This document shows, in pieces, positions 6,681 to 15,511 of a stretch of DNA of 64,000 bases (positions are counted from its first letter, which is position 1; every line of letters begins with the position of its first letter). This DNA is from Laspinema olomoucense D3b. GTDB taxonomy: Bacteria > Cyanobacteriota > Cyanobacteriia > Cyanobacteriales > Laspinemataceae. A model generated the notes under the pieces. That model was not told the DNA's origin. It saw nothing but the letters and a program-made list of their open reading frames with translations, and ran no database searches. Location: contig NZ_JAMXFA010000018.1 of assembly GCF_025370785.1 (NCBI RefSeq), forward strand, positions 1-64,000, in the 5' to 3' direction. Made by a program: the position numbers and the translations under genes.

Positions 6681-8417
6681 CTACGCTTTAGCCCGATCGC
6701 CCTTTCGCCTCTTACCTTTCAACCGTTTCACAGCCTCCTCAACCTCACCGCGAAAAGGGTAGAGCAACCGCCGACTCAGCGCACTTCGATACGCCTCCAC
6801 AGCCTCCGTCACATCCCCCAAGCCCAACAACGCTCTCCCTTGCCAGTAGCAAGCGATAGCCGGGTCAAACTCCATCAATTCCTGAGCGAACTGACAAGCC
6901 TTTTCCAACCATTTCCAACTCGCCACCTCATCCCCCAGCCCTCGATAACTCTCTCCCAGCCACACCGCAGCAGACACAGATTGCAGATAACTCCCATCTT
7001 CTGGTAGCAACTGCCATCCTTGCGCCAAAGCCTCCACCGCTTCCCGGTGTTTCCCCGCCAGCGCCAACACCCGCCCATGACAAAACCAAGCATCAGGTAA
7101 CTGCGGTTCAAGTTGCGTCCCCCGCACAGAGACACCACACCCCCGCTCAATTTCCTGAAAACTTTCCACCAACACCCGCCCCGCCGTCGTCCAAACATTC
7201 CAGCGTTCGGGAAAAAGATCGAGCATCTCTTCTACTATTGATGTAAGGGTTACTTGACGGTTCGATCCCCCTAAATCCCCCTTAAAAAGGGGGACTTCCA
7301 GAGGAGTTCCCCCCTTGCAATTAGAAGACTTTGCCTGCTCTAGCTCCCCCCTTTTTAAGGGGGGCTGGGGGGGATCGAGAGGAGCTGGGGGAGAGGTTAA
7401 AGGCAAAATCTCACACAACGCCCGATAAATTTCACAATCCTGGGGATACAGACGATAAGCCTTCAGCATCGCCTCAGCCGCTTTCTGATATTCCCCCGTA
7501 TGGAACAAGCACCGCCCATAGGAATACCAACCCCTCGGATGATTCGGGTGTTCCTCAGTAAACCGTTCCAACACCCCAATCCCGTTAGCCGACTCCCCCC
7601 GGAACAGGTGATAATATGCCAGCAACTCGCGGGCATCCGCCGCATCAGGAGCCTGTTGCAGCACAGAACTAATTATTTTTTTAGTCTGCTTCCCCTCCTC
7701 ACCGGATACCAATCTCATCCGGCAACGAGTATCCGCCAGTCGTTTGAGCGCTCGGAAATCACCCGGAGCCACCTCTAGCACTTTGCTCAACCGCCGCTGC
7801 GCTTGGCGCACATTACCCACCGCCTGACTCGCGTCGTAGCTGTCAATCAGCGCTACAACATCATCCGGGTTCAGTGACAAAACCGTATCAAACGATCGCA
7901 AAGCTGCAACCGCATCCCCTCTCCCCATTTGCACCTGCCCCAACGCCAGCCAGTGAGCCGCATTATCTGGTTCTAGGGAAGCAGCCGACTCAAAAGCGAG
8001 TATCGCTGCCTGAGTGTCACCTCTACAGAGTGCGATCGCTCCACAAATATGCTGCCGAGTCGCCTCATTGCCTGCATTAGCCAAGGCATTTTCATAAACC
8101 GCTACTGCCTCAGCCTCTTGTCCCATAAGCTGCAAGAGTTTCCCCAATTGCAACCGCACGCCAATCAATGGTTGCTGCCGATCGATTACTTGGCGATACT
8201 CCTCAACCGCCTGCTCAATACGACCCATTGCATAGAGCAGATTCGCCAATTCCAACCGTTTCTTCCATCCAGAAGGATGCTGCTGCACGTACTCACTTAA
8301 GGTTTTCAGCTTCTGGTCAATTCGGGCTGGCTTTTCGTCTATAACTAGGTAAGCATTCAACTCCACCCCAGAGGACTGAGTGAGGGATACCACCCGGAGT
8401 GTAGTGTTTCTAGACAT
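6681..8417 (-). CDS. TPR-repeat protein partnered with ECF sigma factor
   Basis: A 578-residue protein built of tetratricopeptide-like helix pairs (for example WKKRLELANLLYAMGRIEQA, HWLALGQVQMGRGDAVAALR, GWYSYGRCLFHTGEYQKAAE). TPRs are protein-binding scaffolds. The start overlaps the 3-prime end of the ECF sigma gene by about 60 bp, so the pair is translationally linked; such sigma-TPR pairs recur in cyanobacteria and the TPR protein may control the sigma factor (inference). Around residues 347-390 the repeat pattern breaks into a proline- and lysine-rich segment (PPQPPLKRGELE ... VPLFKGDLGG) that is the translation of an inserted palindromic DNA repeat. A degenerate TPR section then resumes. 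No signal peptide. Confidence 0.85.
   Translation of the reverse strand: MSRNTTLRVVSLTQSSGVELNAYLVIDEKPARIDQKLKTLSEYVQQHPSGWKKRLELANLLYAMGRIEQAVEEYRQVIDRQQPLIGVRLQLGKLLQLMGQEAEAVAVYENALANAGNEATRQHICGAIALCRGDTQAAILAFESAASLEPDNAAHWLALGQVQMGRGDAVAALRSFDTVLSLNPDDVVALIDSYDASQAVGNVRQAQRRLSKVLEVAPGDFRALKRLADTRCRMRLVSGEEGKQTKKIISSVLQQAPDAADARELLAYYHLFRGESANGIGVLERFTEEHPNHPRGWYSYGRCLFHTGEYQKAAEAMLKAYRLYPQDCEIYRALCEILPLTSPPAPLDPPQPPLKRGELEQAKSSNCKGGTPLEVPLFKGDLGGSNRQVTLTSIVEEMLDLFPERWNVWTTAGRVLVESFQEIERGCGVSVRGTQLEPQLPDAWFCHGRVLALAGKHREAVEALAQGWQLLPEDGSYLQSVSAAVWLGESYRGLGDEVASWKWLEKACQFAQELMEFDPAIACYWQGRALLGLGDVTEAVEAYRSALSRRLLYPFRGEVEEAVKRLKGKRRKGDRAKA
7263..7377. mobile_element. MITE-like palindromic element inside the TPR gene
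   Basis: The left end (7263-7293, CGATCCCCCTAAATCCCC ...) and the right end (7346-7377) are imperfect inverted repeats of about 31 bp, each holding a CCCCC-TTAAAAA-GGGGG core. The roughly 115-bp unit sits within the TPR coding frame without introducing a stop, adding a PPLKRG / PLFKGDLGG peptide. Elements of this sequence type are frequent in filamentous cyanobacteria and lack a transposase of their own. Confidence 0.75.
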
Positions 8418-9292
8418 ATTGCTGTTACTTGATAATTAATTGTCTCGCCAATGTTCTCTGCCATCGCGGCGATCGAGTCGGATGCGATCGTCTCATTCGA
8501 TTGTAGGGGCAATCCCCCCGCGTGAAGCGAAGCTATCCCGTAGGGAATCGCCTCTCCCGTGGTTGCTCCATAATCTTGAGGTGGTAGGCACTCGGGCGCT
8601 ATCCCTGGGGCAAAATCATCCCGGCTCAAGGCAACATCCCGCTTTTTAAAGGACTCGGAGGAATCTAATCGGGCATCATCCAGTCCTGAAAAATACCTGC
8701 TCAAACGCTTTTGCAGAATATCTCGGGCCTGTTGGATGCGCTTGTAAATGTTATTGAGCGAAAGAGCAAGTTGTTGGGCAATATCTTGATAGGGAATCTG
8801 ATGCCAGTAACGCAAGATAAATGGAGTTCGTAATCGAGAAGGAAGAGAATTAATAGCGTGGCGAAGGTACTGTCCCAACTCATGATGTAGAAGTGCCTCT
8901 TCAGGAGAGCCAGAACCCAAAATAACTGCTGAGGTTCCTTGGGCAGCTACTTCTTCAATATCCTCCATTTGCATTGCTTGTCGGCGACGTTTTCGGTAGA
9001 TATCTGTATATAGATTACGGGTCAAGCTAGTGAGCCAAGCTCTGAGGTTAGTGATTTTTTCGGCATGGTCTTGTAATTTATCTAACGCTTTAACCATAGC
9101 CTGACTCAGGAGGTCTTCTGCTTCGGTTGAGTTGCCGTTTGTCCACTTGAGACAGCACCGAAACAGATAGTTTCGGTACGGTTGGATGAGTTGCCAGAAC
9201 GCTTGAGTTTCCCCAGCAGCAAGGCGATGTAAGAGTTCTGATTCTTTGGTTAAGGGTGGGAGTTGATTAGTAGTGGCTTTCATGTCCATCAT
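8357..9292 (-). CDS. ECF-type RNA polymerase sigma factor with long tail
   Basis: A 311-residue sigma-70 family protein. Region 2 lies at residues about 30-105 (FRCCLKWTNGN ... EAEDLLSQAMVKALDKL, then LRAWLTSLTRNLYTDIYRKRRR) and region 4 at about 140-200 (LPSRLRTPFILRYWHQIPYQDIAQQLALSLNNIYKRI, an HTH for the -35 element). ECF factors are normally about 170-200 residues; here about 110 extra follow, with low complexity and a peptide encoded by repeat DNA (8501-8570). ATG at 9292 is preceded by GAGGT. The 3-prime end overlaps the TPR gene start. No anti-sigma factor with membrane segments is adjacent. A second sigma of the same design is at 12034. Confidence 0.88.
   Translation of the reverse strand: MMDMKATTNQLPPLTKESELLHRLAAGETQAFWQLIQPYRNYLFRCCLKWTNGNSTEAEDLLSQAMVKALDKLQDHAEKITNLRAWLTSLTRNLYTDIYRKRRRQAMQMEDIEEVAAQGTSAVILGSGSPEEALLHHELGQYLRHAINSLPSRLRTPFILRYWHQIPYQDIAQQLALSLNNIYKRIQQARDILQKRLSRYFSGLDDARLDSSESFKKRDVALSRDDFAPGIAPECLPPQDYGATTGEAIPYGIASLHAGGLPLQSNETIASDSIAAMAENIGETINYQVTAICLETLHSGWYPSLSPLGWS
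8501..8570. repeat. Dispersed palindromic repeat within the sigma tail
   Basis: TTGTAGGGGCAATCCCCC at the left and the related CCCGTGGTTGCTCC at the right bracket an inner palindrome with AGCGAAGCTATCCCGTAGGG. This is the pattern of repeats widely dispersed in cyanobacteria. It is translated in frame as part of the C-terminal tail of the ECF sigma factor. Confidence 0.6.
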
Positions 9293-9375
9293 TTTACCTC
9301 GTCAATTTATTGAAAATAAATCTGTAGGGTTTATAACTGTCGGGGCCATTTCTGACTGACCCCGATTCAGCAAAA

Positions 9376-11595
9376 TTAAGCAAAAGGAAGGGAGAAAATA
9401 CTACCGCCTTCGGTATAAGGAGCCGCAGTAGCCTCATTAAAAGGAATGCCCGGAAAGTTGCGGTCTACCATTTCACGCCAGTTCCCCACTGCCGAAATCG
9501 CATTTAGAGCGAAATCGTTGGACAAACCCAGACTTTCCCCGATATTTCCTTCCCCTCCTAAAAAGCGGCGAATAACTGGATTTGAACTATTGACGGCTTT
9601 AGCCACATTTTCTGAAGTTAGACCCAGTTCTAACGCCTCATAAACCGCATAAGTCACCCCAGAAACTACATCTTTCCACTGAGATTGATTCTCATCCACG
9701 ACCATTGCTAAAGGCTCCTCTCCCAAGACTTCTGGGAGCGGTTGAGAGATGCTTTGCTGTTCAGGAGGTAAGGTGAGAAGACTGGAGATAATCAGCCCCC
9801 CATCTCCCGTGATGGCATCTAGTTCGCCATTGATATAACTATCAAATAGGGTTTGAAAATTATTAGAGGTAACGATTTCCGCACTAATGCCCAGAGAGTC
9901 GAGCTTTTCTCGCAGCTTGGTCTCAGAAGTCGTACCCGCACTGACCCCAATTCGACGACCTTCAAGCTGCTCAAACGAAGTAATCCCCCTATCAGTTCGA
10001 GTATCTACAAATTGAGCATCGTAGACATTAATCGGAGCGTAGTCTACTCCCAACAACGCATCCCGTCTCAGGTTATGGGTGGCATTCCGGCTGGTGACAT
10101 CCACAATGCCATTGGCGACATCGCTAAAGCGCTGGGCACCGGATGTCTGAATCACGAATTCTACGGCATTGGGGTCGCCAAATAGAGAAGCTGCCAATGC
10201 CCGACCCAAATCCACATCAAAGCCGCTTAAGTTGCCGTTTTCATCGGCAAAACCCAGTCCTTGGGCATCATTTCTCACCCCGACGCGCACGAAACCTCGG
10301 TCTAAGACTTCTTGCAAAACATTGCGGTCATTGTTATCAACCAAGGGTACAGTCACTCTATCGCTACCGCTAAAGGGGGGATAATAAACCAGTCCCCCTG
10401 GCTCCACAAACATCAGTTCATTGAGATTCCGAGGTAAAGCGGTTTCATCGAAGTTGCGATTGTAAATCTCTTCGTAGTTGCCGATTTGTTGGATAATTTT
10501 CAGGGCGAAGTCATCGGAGACTCCCAGGGATGCTCCTAAATTTCCTTCCACTCCCAAAAAGCGTTTGATGTCGCTATTTCCATCCAGAAATTCATTGACA
10601 TTCTGAGAGTTGATGCCAAAAAATTCGGCTTGAATGGGAGCGTTGACGGCCCAGCGCACTACATCGGCCCATTCGGACTCGTTTTCTGGCACGATGAGTC
10701 CTAACGGTTCTTTACCCAGATTCTCCTCCAGGATGACATGATTCCCGGGATTGGATAGGGTCGGAATTCGATTGGTGAGAACTCCGCGATTGATGGAAAC
10801 TGCACCCAATCGCCCTGCATCATAGGCGGCAAATAGGGCATCTTGAGAGGGGTAAATTTGAAAATTGAGGGTAATTCCCGCACGACTGGCGGCATCTTGT
10901 AAGTTTTGCCGGGACCTTGTTCCTTCTAATACCCCGATGGTGATTCCTTGCAACTGCTCAATGGAATTAATCCCACTGTTCCCCCGCACCATTACCCCTT
11001 GAGTATCGAAGAAAACTGTGGGGGAATAGTCCACTCCCAAGGTGGCATCGCGCAGGAGACTATGAGTCGGCAAGGTGGCAGCGATATCTACTGCACCATT
11101 GGCAACACGAGTAAATTCTTGTCCAGGGGCTACTACCACATACTGAACCGCCTCTGGGTCCCCGAATAAGGCAGTGGCGATCGCCCGACTAAAATCTACC
11201 CCTATCCCGCTAAAAGAACCATCGGCTTCCCGTTGGCTAAATCCGATCGCATCCTCGTTAACCGCCACCCTTACAAATCCGCGATTAATAATCTCTTGCA
11301 ACTGAGAACCGGGGCGAGTATCACTGGCAACAGATGCTCGACCTTCCGCCGCACCAAACCGGGCATAATGCTCCAATCCGCTGGAGAATCCCCCATTAGT
11401 AATGGCATTGGCTACATCGGGGTAATAGTCCCGATAAAAGTTCTCTGAAAACGCAATTTGCGGCGTTCTGCCTTCCTTAAATCCAAATGTTGTCCAATGA
11501 TGTAAGCCACTGGTAAATGAGCCATTCGTAACGGCGCGGGCCACGTCAGCGTTTTGTTGAAGGTAGGCGTTTTCGTTAAAGTTAGGCAGGGCCAT
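9376..11595 (-). CDS. Tandem amino-acid-binding domains fused to surface repeats
   Basis: A 739-residue protein. Residues about 5-88 hold two copies of a repeat of the form NENAYLQQNADVARAV ... GLHHWTTFGFKEGR and ENFYRDYYPDVANAI ... GLEHYARFGAAEGR, known from large secreted cyanobacterial proteins, often with RTX modules. Two periplasmic-binding-protein (SBP_bac_3, amino-acid type) domains follow, at about 95-400 and 430-725, each starting LQEIINRGFVRVAV / LQEVLDRGFVRVGV and each ending with RFLG-EGN-G-SLG. Such domains bind polar amino acids for ABC uptake, yet there is no signal peptide, no lipobox and no permease nearby. Export by a type I or other non-classical route, and a scavenging or sensing role, are inferences. 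Confidence 0.8.
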   Translation of the reverse strand: MALPNFNENAYLQQNADVARAVTNGSFTSGLHHWTTFGFKEGRTPQIAFSENFYRDYYPDVANAITNGGFSSGLEHYARFGAAEGRASVASDTRPGSQLQEIINRGFVRVAVNEDAIGFSQREADGSFSGIGVDFSRAIATALFGDPEAVQYVVVAPGQEFTRVANGAVDIAATLPTHSLLRDATLGVDYSPTVFFDTQGVMVRGNSGINSIEQLQGITIGVLEGTRSRQNLQDAASRAGITLNFQIYPSQDALFAAYDAGRLGAVSINRGVLTNRIPTLSNPGNHVILEENLGKEPLGLIVPENESEWADVVRWAVNAPIQAEFFGINSQNVNEFLDGNSDIKRFLGVEGNLGASLGVSDDFALKIIQQIGNYEEIYNRNFDETALPRNLNELMFVEPGGLVYYPPFSGSDRVTVPLVDNNDRNVLQEVLDRGFVRVGVRNDAQGLGFADENGNLSGFDVDLGRALAASLFGDPNAVEFVIQTSGAQRFSDVANGIVDVTSRNATHNLRRDALLGVDYAPINVYDAQFVDTRTDRGITSFEQLEGRRIGVSAGTTSETKLREKLDSLGISAEIVTSNNFQTLFDSYINGELDAITGDGGLIISSLLTLPPEQQSISQPLPEVLGEEPLAMVVDENQSQWKDVVSGVTYAVYEALELGLTSENVAKAVNSSNPVIRRFLGGEGNIGESLGLSNDFALNAISAVGNWREMVDRNFPGIPFNEATAAPYTEGGSIFSLPFA

Positions 11596-12033
11596 AATTT
11601 CCAGTGAGTTAGAGAATTTTTGCAGTCAATTGGCTGAGGTTAAGAGAGATGCACCTGTAAGGTAAAAACCCGGGTCGCTTCAGAGCTTAACCCTTGGGTC
11701 ACTGTTCTATCCTTCGTTTATATAGACGTTTTAGGTAGGCTAACTGTGAGTCAATTTTTGTAAATTAATTAAGGAAATGAGATGAGTAAAATCTATCAGG
11801 ACTTACGGAAATTTTTAGAATTTACCCAAAATATAGAGATTGTGTAAGTCATAGCTATGCATCTAGCTTGAAGATTTGCCCTAATTTTTATTTTTATCTA
11901 GGGGAAATTTTGCGATGTTTTATCCTGTAAAAACCGCAGTAATATGGCTTCGGGGAATTATGCATGGCAGATATTTAAAGCACTGCGAGCAAGATGTACG
12001 GGAATAACTATGGGGAACGCTATAATTCCCGGT
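11596..12033. other. Intergenic stretch, nothing clear
   Basis: This 438-bp gap separates the tandem-binding-domain gene from the second sigma gene, both on the minus strand, so it should hold the promoter of the former. It is AT-rich around 11750-11930. No convincing ORF or terminator is seen. Confidence 0.4.
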
Positions 12034-13254
12034 TTAATCCCGATACAAATGGCAATAGCCCCCACTATCCATCCAGACTCGCCACAACAGTCCAAACTGT
12101 TTTTGGAAGGAGTCTAGGAGAGAGCGAGTTAAGGTCTGATAATTTATCTTGGGCTGACTCATAGGACTTACGCCGAGGTTGAAAATCGACCCTAAATGGA
12201 GAGGCGATTCGCGAATCGCCCCTCCATTTAGGACGGGTACGGTTGTGAAACTGAATCTAATGGGTAAAACTGGGTTAGGGTCAATTTTTGTGAGAACTTT
12301 ATACTTTAATCCTCCTCCCTTTGTGGAATCAGGGCCAGTCGCATCGGGTAAAACTAAGGAAATTTGAGGAACTCCGCCTTGCTCTGCGGTGACCGATAAG
12401 GGTGGACTGGAGATATTTTCCCCTCCCTCAACTGCCTCTAAAACGGGCTGATGTTGCTCAGTGGCTCTATCTACAGGGTGAGGGGGCTGGTGAACCGGGG
12501 GAGTCGGTTCGGATTGAATGAGGGGTGGCGGCGTCTTTTGCTGGGTTGAACTTGGGTTGAAACTCCCGAGACTGGGATTTTCTTCCGCACCGCGATAATC
12601 ATTCCACTGGTGACGCAAAATTTTCCGGGCATCGGAAATCCGTTTGCGGGCAGTTGAGTAAGAAATCTGTAGGGGTTCGAGGATGGCTGGATAGGATTCG
12701 TCGTTCTCATAGTAGAGAACAAATGTCTCCCGTAACTTGTGGGGTAAGCCATCGATGGCATTTTCAAAAAAATTTTCCAGTTCACGATGCATAGCATCGT
12801 GAACTGGGTTTTGTCCTTGGTTAGCCCATTCTCCTTGCGGGGCGATCGCCTCGATATCCTGAACCGCTATTTTCTTTCTGTGGCGAAGGAAATCGAGGCA
12901 GAGATTTTTCGTAAGTCGTTTAACCCAGGCCCTGAAGTTCTTGATAGCAGTTACACAGGTTGTTACCTGTTGCCACGCTTTGAGCATTGCCTCAGAAAGC
13001 AGGTCCTCTGCCTCCGTGGGATTCCGCATATACTGGAGGCAGTCGCGATAAAGCTCATCTTGATAACAAATCCATTGCTGCCAAAATGCGGCATCCTGCT
13101 GTTTCTTCTGTCTCTTAGGATTCGGGCAGTCTGGGCGGGAAAGTCTCTCAACGGCTGAAGTCATAGATTCTAGTGGGTACTCTAGGGGGAGTGATGAATC
13201 TGGGATGATGCATCTCAAACCAGGAGTGGTGGCTACACTTGATGAGGTTTGCAA
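12034..13254 (-). CDS. ECF-type sigma factor with extended low-complexity tail
   Basis: A 406-residue paralogue of the sigma factor at 8357. Region 2 spans about residues 55-130 (YRDCLQYMRNPTEAEDLLSEAMLKAW, FRAWVKRLTKNLCLDFLRHRKK) and region 4 about 165-220 (LPHKLRETFVLYYENDESYPAILEPLQISYSTARKRI). After residue about 225 comes a proline/glutamine-rich tail (PPPLIQSEPTPPVHQPP) of about 180 residues, far longer than a normal ECF protein, part of it encoded by a 42-bp palindrome at 12191-12232. The tail ends with a more ordered segment, QKQFGLLWRVWMDSGGYCHLYRD, which may be functional. The N-terminal 40 residues are also non-conserved; a later start near residue 31 (MTSAVERL) is possible. Confidence 0.82.
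   Translation of the reverse strand: MQTSSSVATTPGLRCIIPDSSLPLEYPLESMTSAVERLSRPDCPNPKRQKKQQDAAFWQQWICYQDELYRDCLQYMRNPTEAEDLLSEAMLKAWQQVTTCVTAIKNFRAWVKRLTKNLCLDFLRHRKKIAVQDIEAIAPQGEWANQGQNPVHDAMHRELENFFENAIDGLPHKLRETFVLYYENDESYPAILEPLQISYSTARKRISDARKILRHQWNDYRGAEENPSLGSFNPSSTQQKTPPPLIQSEPTPPVHQPPHPVDRATEQHQPVLEAVEGGENISSPPLSVTAEQGGVPQISLVLPDATGPDSTKGGGLKYKVLTKIDPNPVLPIRFSFTTVPVLNGGAIRESPLHLGSIFNLGVSPMSQPKINYQTLTRSLLDSFQKQFGLLWRVWMDSGGYCHLYRD
12191..12232. repeat. 42-bp near-perfect palindrome inside sigma coding sequence
   Basis: Arms of 21 bases (12191-12211 and 12212-12232) pair with a single mismatch. The unit begins CCTAAATGGAGAGGCGATTCG and adjoins its complement directly. It lies within the long tail of the sigma gene and is translated. 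Confidence 0.8.
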
Positions 13255-13531
13255 TCTCGGTGGTTCAGAAACTCTCGTTGCTTAGGACCCATATTTCTAT
13301 CCCGAGGGTTTTTTGGCCGCCCTTAACCAAATATGATAAGTTTGTCCTCTATCTTCAGGTAGATTTATCCTAACTTTTCAGCGAGAGAAACGTCAAATGC
13401 CCAGGGTTAAAGTTTTTGTAAAGGGGCAACAACCGGATTGGGGATTCAACCCACTCTGAGTATTCCCCCCCCTCTTCCTTTTTTACCCCGCCTTTCTTAT
13501 AATGCTCCCAGCAGTCATCAGGACATCAGCC

Positions 13532-15061
13532 GTGCTTGCTAGAGTTTGGAGTGCATCGTTAGTTGGGATTAATGCGGTCAAGGTTGGCGTTGAAATAGAC
13601 GTCTCGGGGGGAATGCCAGGAATCGTCGTGGTGGGATTGCCCGATACAGCGGTGCAAGAATCCAAGGAACGGGTGAAAGCAGCCCTAAAAAATTCTAGCT
13701 ACGCCTTCCCCCTGCGCCGGATTGTGATTAACTTGACCCCGGCGGATTTACGCAAGGAGGGGCCCTGTTTTGACTTACCGATCGCTATCGGAATTCTCGC
13801 CGCTTCAGAACAAGTCAGCGCCCAACTTTTAGGAGATTTTCTTTTCCTGGGGGAAGTCTCCCTCGATGGCACCTTACGTCCCGTTGCTGGAGTCCTCCCT
13901 ATTGCTGCTGCCGCCCAAGAGATGGGCATTACCGCCTTAGTCGTCCCCGAAGGTAATGTGGGGGAAGCAGCAGTAGTGAAAGGGTTGCAGGTTTATGGAT
14001 GTCGGCATTTGTCTGATGCGATCGCCTTACTGAACAACCCCAGTCAGTACGAACCCACCCAACTCGATGGCAATGTCCCCTTTGCACCCCATCCCTTCGG
14101 GGGTTTAGACTTGCAAGATGTCAAGGGTCAAGCGCATGGACGCCGCGCCTTAGAAATTGCCGCAGCCGGAGGACATAACTTAATCTTTGTCGGTCCCCCT
14201 GGCAGCGGGAAAACCATGCTGGCTAAACGGTTACCCGGTATTTTACCCCCCCTGAGTTTTGAAGAAGCTTTAGAAGTCACCCAAATTTATTCCGTAGTGG
14301 GGTTACTGAAAAATCGCGGGGCATTAATTGGCGATCGCCCTTTTCGCAGTCCCCATCACTCCGCCTCCGGTCCTTCTCTCGTCGGCGGTGGCAGCTATCC
14401 CAAACCGGGAGAAATTTCCCTCGCTCATCGGGGTATTTTGTTCCTAGATGAACTCACAGAGTTTAAGCGGGATGTGCTAGAGTACCTGCGCCAACCCTTA
14501 GAAGATGGGCGTGTCACCATTTCCCGCACTAAACAAAGTGTGGAGTTCCCTGCCCAATTTACCTTAGTTGCCAGTACCAATCCCTGTCCCTGTGGCTACT
14601 TTGGCGACCCGATTCAACCCTGTACCTGTTCCCCCCGTCACCGAGAACAATACTGGGCTAAACTTTCAGGACCCCTTATGGATCGGATAGACTTGCAAGT
14701 TGCAGTGAATCGCTTAAAACCAGAAGAAATTACCCGTCAAACTACCGGAGAGGGTTCCGAAGCAGTCAGACAGAGGGTTCAGGCAGCCCGCGATCGCGCC
14801 CGGGAGCGATTTAAAGCCGAACCCAAGATTCGCTGCAATGCCGAAATGCAAACCGCTCAACTGCGCCAATGGTGTCCCCTGGATGAGGCAACCCGCAATC
14901 TCCTCGAAGGAGCCATCCGTAAGCTGGGACTCTCAGCCAGAGCAACCGATCGCATTTTAAAGGTAGCCCGCACCATTGGGGACCTCGCTGGTGATGAGCA
15001 ACTCAATCTCTCCCATGTGGCAGAAGCCATCCAATATAGAACAATTGATAGAATGCAGTAA
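13532..15061 (+). CDS. comM: YifB/ComM-family Mg-chelatase-like AAA+ ATPase
   Basis: An AAA+ protein of 509 residues. The N-terminal domain has the LonC-like ChlI segment (GMPGIVVVGLPDTAVQESKERV, INLTPADLRKEGP). The AAA core follows with Walker A GPPGSGKTML (about 221-230), Walker B ILFLDELTEF, and the Cys-rich insertion NPCPCGYFGDP...CTCSPRH that probably binds zinc; a C-terminal Mg_chelatase_C domain ends it. ComM helicases promote branch migration during natural transformation. The GTG at 13532 is chosen over an in-frame ATG at 13502, because family members begin MLARVWSASLVGI and AGGA lies eight bases upstream. Monocistronic as far as I can see. Confidence 0.92.
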   Translation: MLARVWSASLVGINAVKVGVEIDVSGGMPGIVVVGLPDTAVQESKERVKAALKNSSYAFPLRRIVINLTPADLRKEGPCFDLPIAIGILAASEQVSAQLLGDFLFLGEVSLDGTLRPVAGVLPIAAAAQEMGITALVVPEGNVGEAAVVKGLQVYGCRHLSDAIALLNNPSQYEPTQLDGNVPFAPHPFGGLDLQDVKGQAHGRRALEIAAAGGHNLIFVGPPGSGKTMLAKRLPGILPPLSFEEALEVTQIYSVVGLLKNRGALIGDRPFRSPHHSASGPSLVGGGSYPKPGEISLAHRGILFLDELTEFKRDVLEYLRQPLEDGRVTISRTKQSVEFPAQFTLVASTNPCPCGYFGDPIQPCTCSPRHREQYWAKLSGPLMDRIDLQVAVNRLKPEEITRQTTGEGSEAVRQRVQAARDRARERFKAEPKIRCNAEMQTAQLRQWCPLDEATRNLLEGAIRKLGLSARATDRILKVARTIGDLAGDEQLNLSHVAEAIQYRTIDRMQ

Positions 15062-15100
15062 ATAGCATTTTTTATTGGCTATTTTAAGGAGCTAACTCTC

Positions 15101-15511
15101 ATGAAAACTCTTCTTTCTTTGGTTTTATTGGCGACTGTTGCTGTTCTGGATACTTTACCGGCTCAGGCTCAAACTTTCCAACCCCTCAAGGGGGTTGAAG
15201 CGATTGCCCAGGCTACTCCAATGGTCTCCCAAGCTGAAGAATTTGTGTCTTTACTCGCCGATGGAGAGTTTAACCAGGCTTTACAGAAATACGATGCTAT
15301 TGCCCGACAAAATATTACCCCAGAAACTCTGGAAACAACTTGGCAAGATTTAGTGGATAAATCGGGGGATTTTCAAGAAATTGTTTCGACCGAGGTGGTT
15401 CCGGGTGAGGAGCAAGAGGTGGTTCTAGTAACGACTCGGTTTGAACAGGAGACGGTGGTGTTGTTCGTTATTTTTGATAGCGAGCAACAACTTAACAGTT
15501 TCACCTATTAA
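15101..15511 (+). CDS. Secreted DUF3887-like small protein
   Basis: A 136-residue protein with a clear signal peptide (MKTLLSLVLLATVAVLDTL, cleavage likely after AQA). The mature part is a DUF3887-like unit: AEEFVSLLADGEFNQALQKY, then LETTWQDLVDKSGDF, then VVLVTTRFEQETVVLFVIFD. DUF3887 is an NTF2-like alpha/beta fold found alone or before hydrolase domains. It follows yifB by 40 bp, with AAGGAG before the ATG; whether the two share a transcript is unknown. Likely periplasmic. Function not known. Confidence 0.78.
   Translation: MKTLLSLVLLATVAVLDTLPAQAQTFQPLKGVEAIAQATPMVSQAEEFVSLLADGEFNQALQKYDAIARQNITPETLETTWQDLVDKSGDFQEIVSTEVVPGEEQEVVLVTTRFEQETVVLFVIFDSEQQLNSFTY

Noticed and set aside
9376-11595. 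Tandem binding domains as part of an amino-acid ABC operon
   Set aside because: No permease or ATPase gene is adjacent and the protein lacks an export signal, so a classical transporter role is not supported.
12787-13158. 123-codon plus-strand frame opposite the second sigma gene
   Set aside because: Antisense shadow of a well-supported sigma-70 domain; composition is not protein-like.
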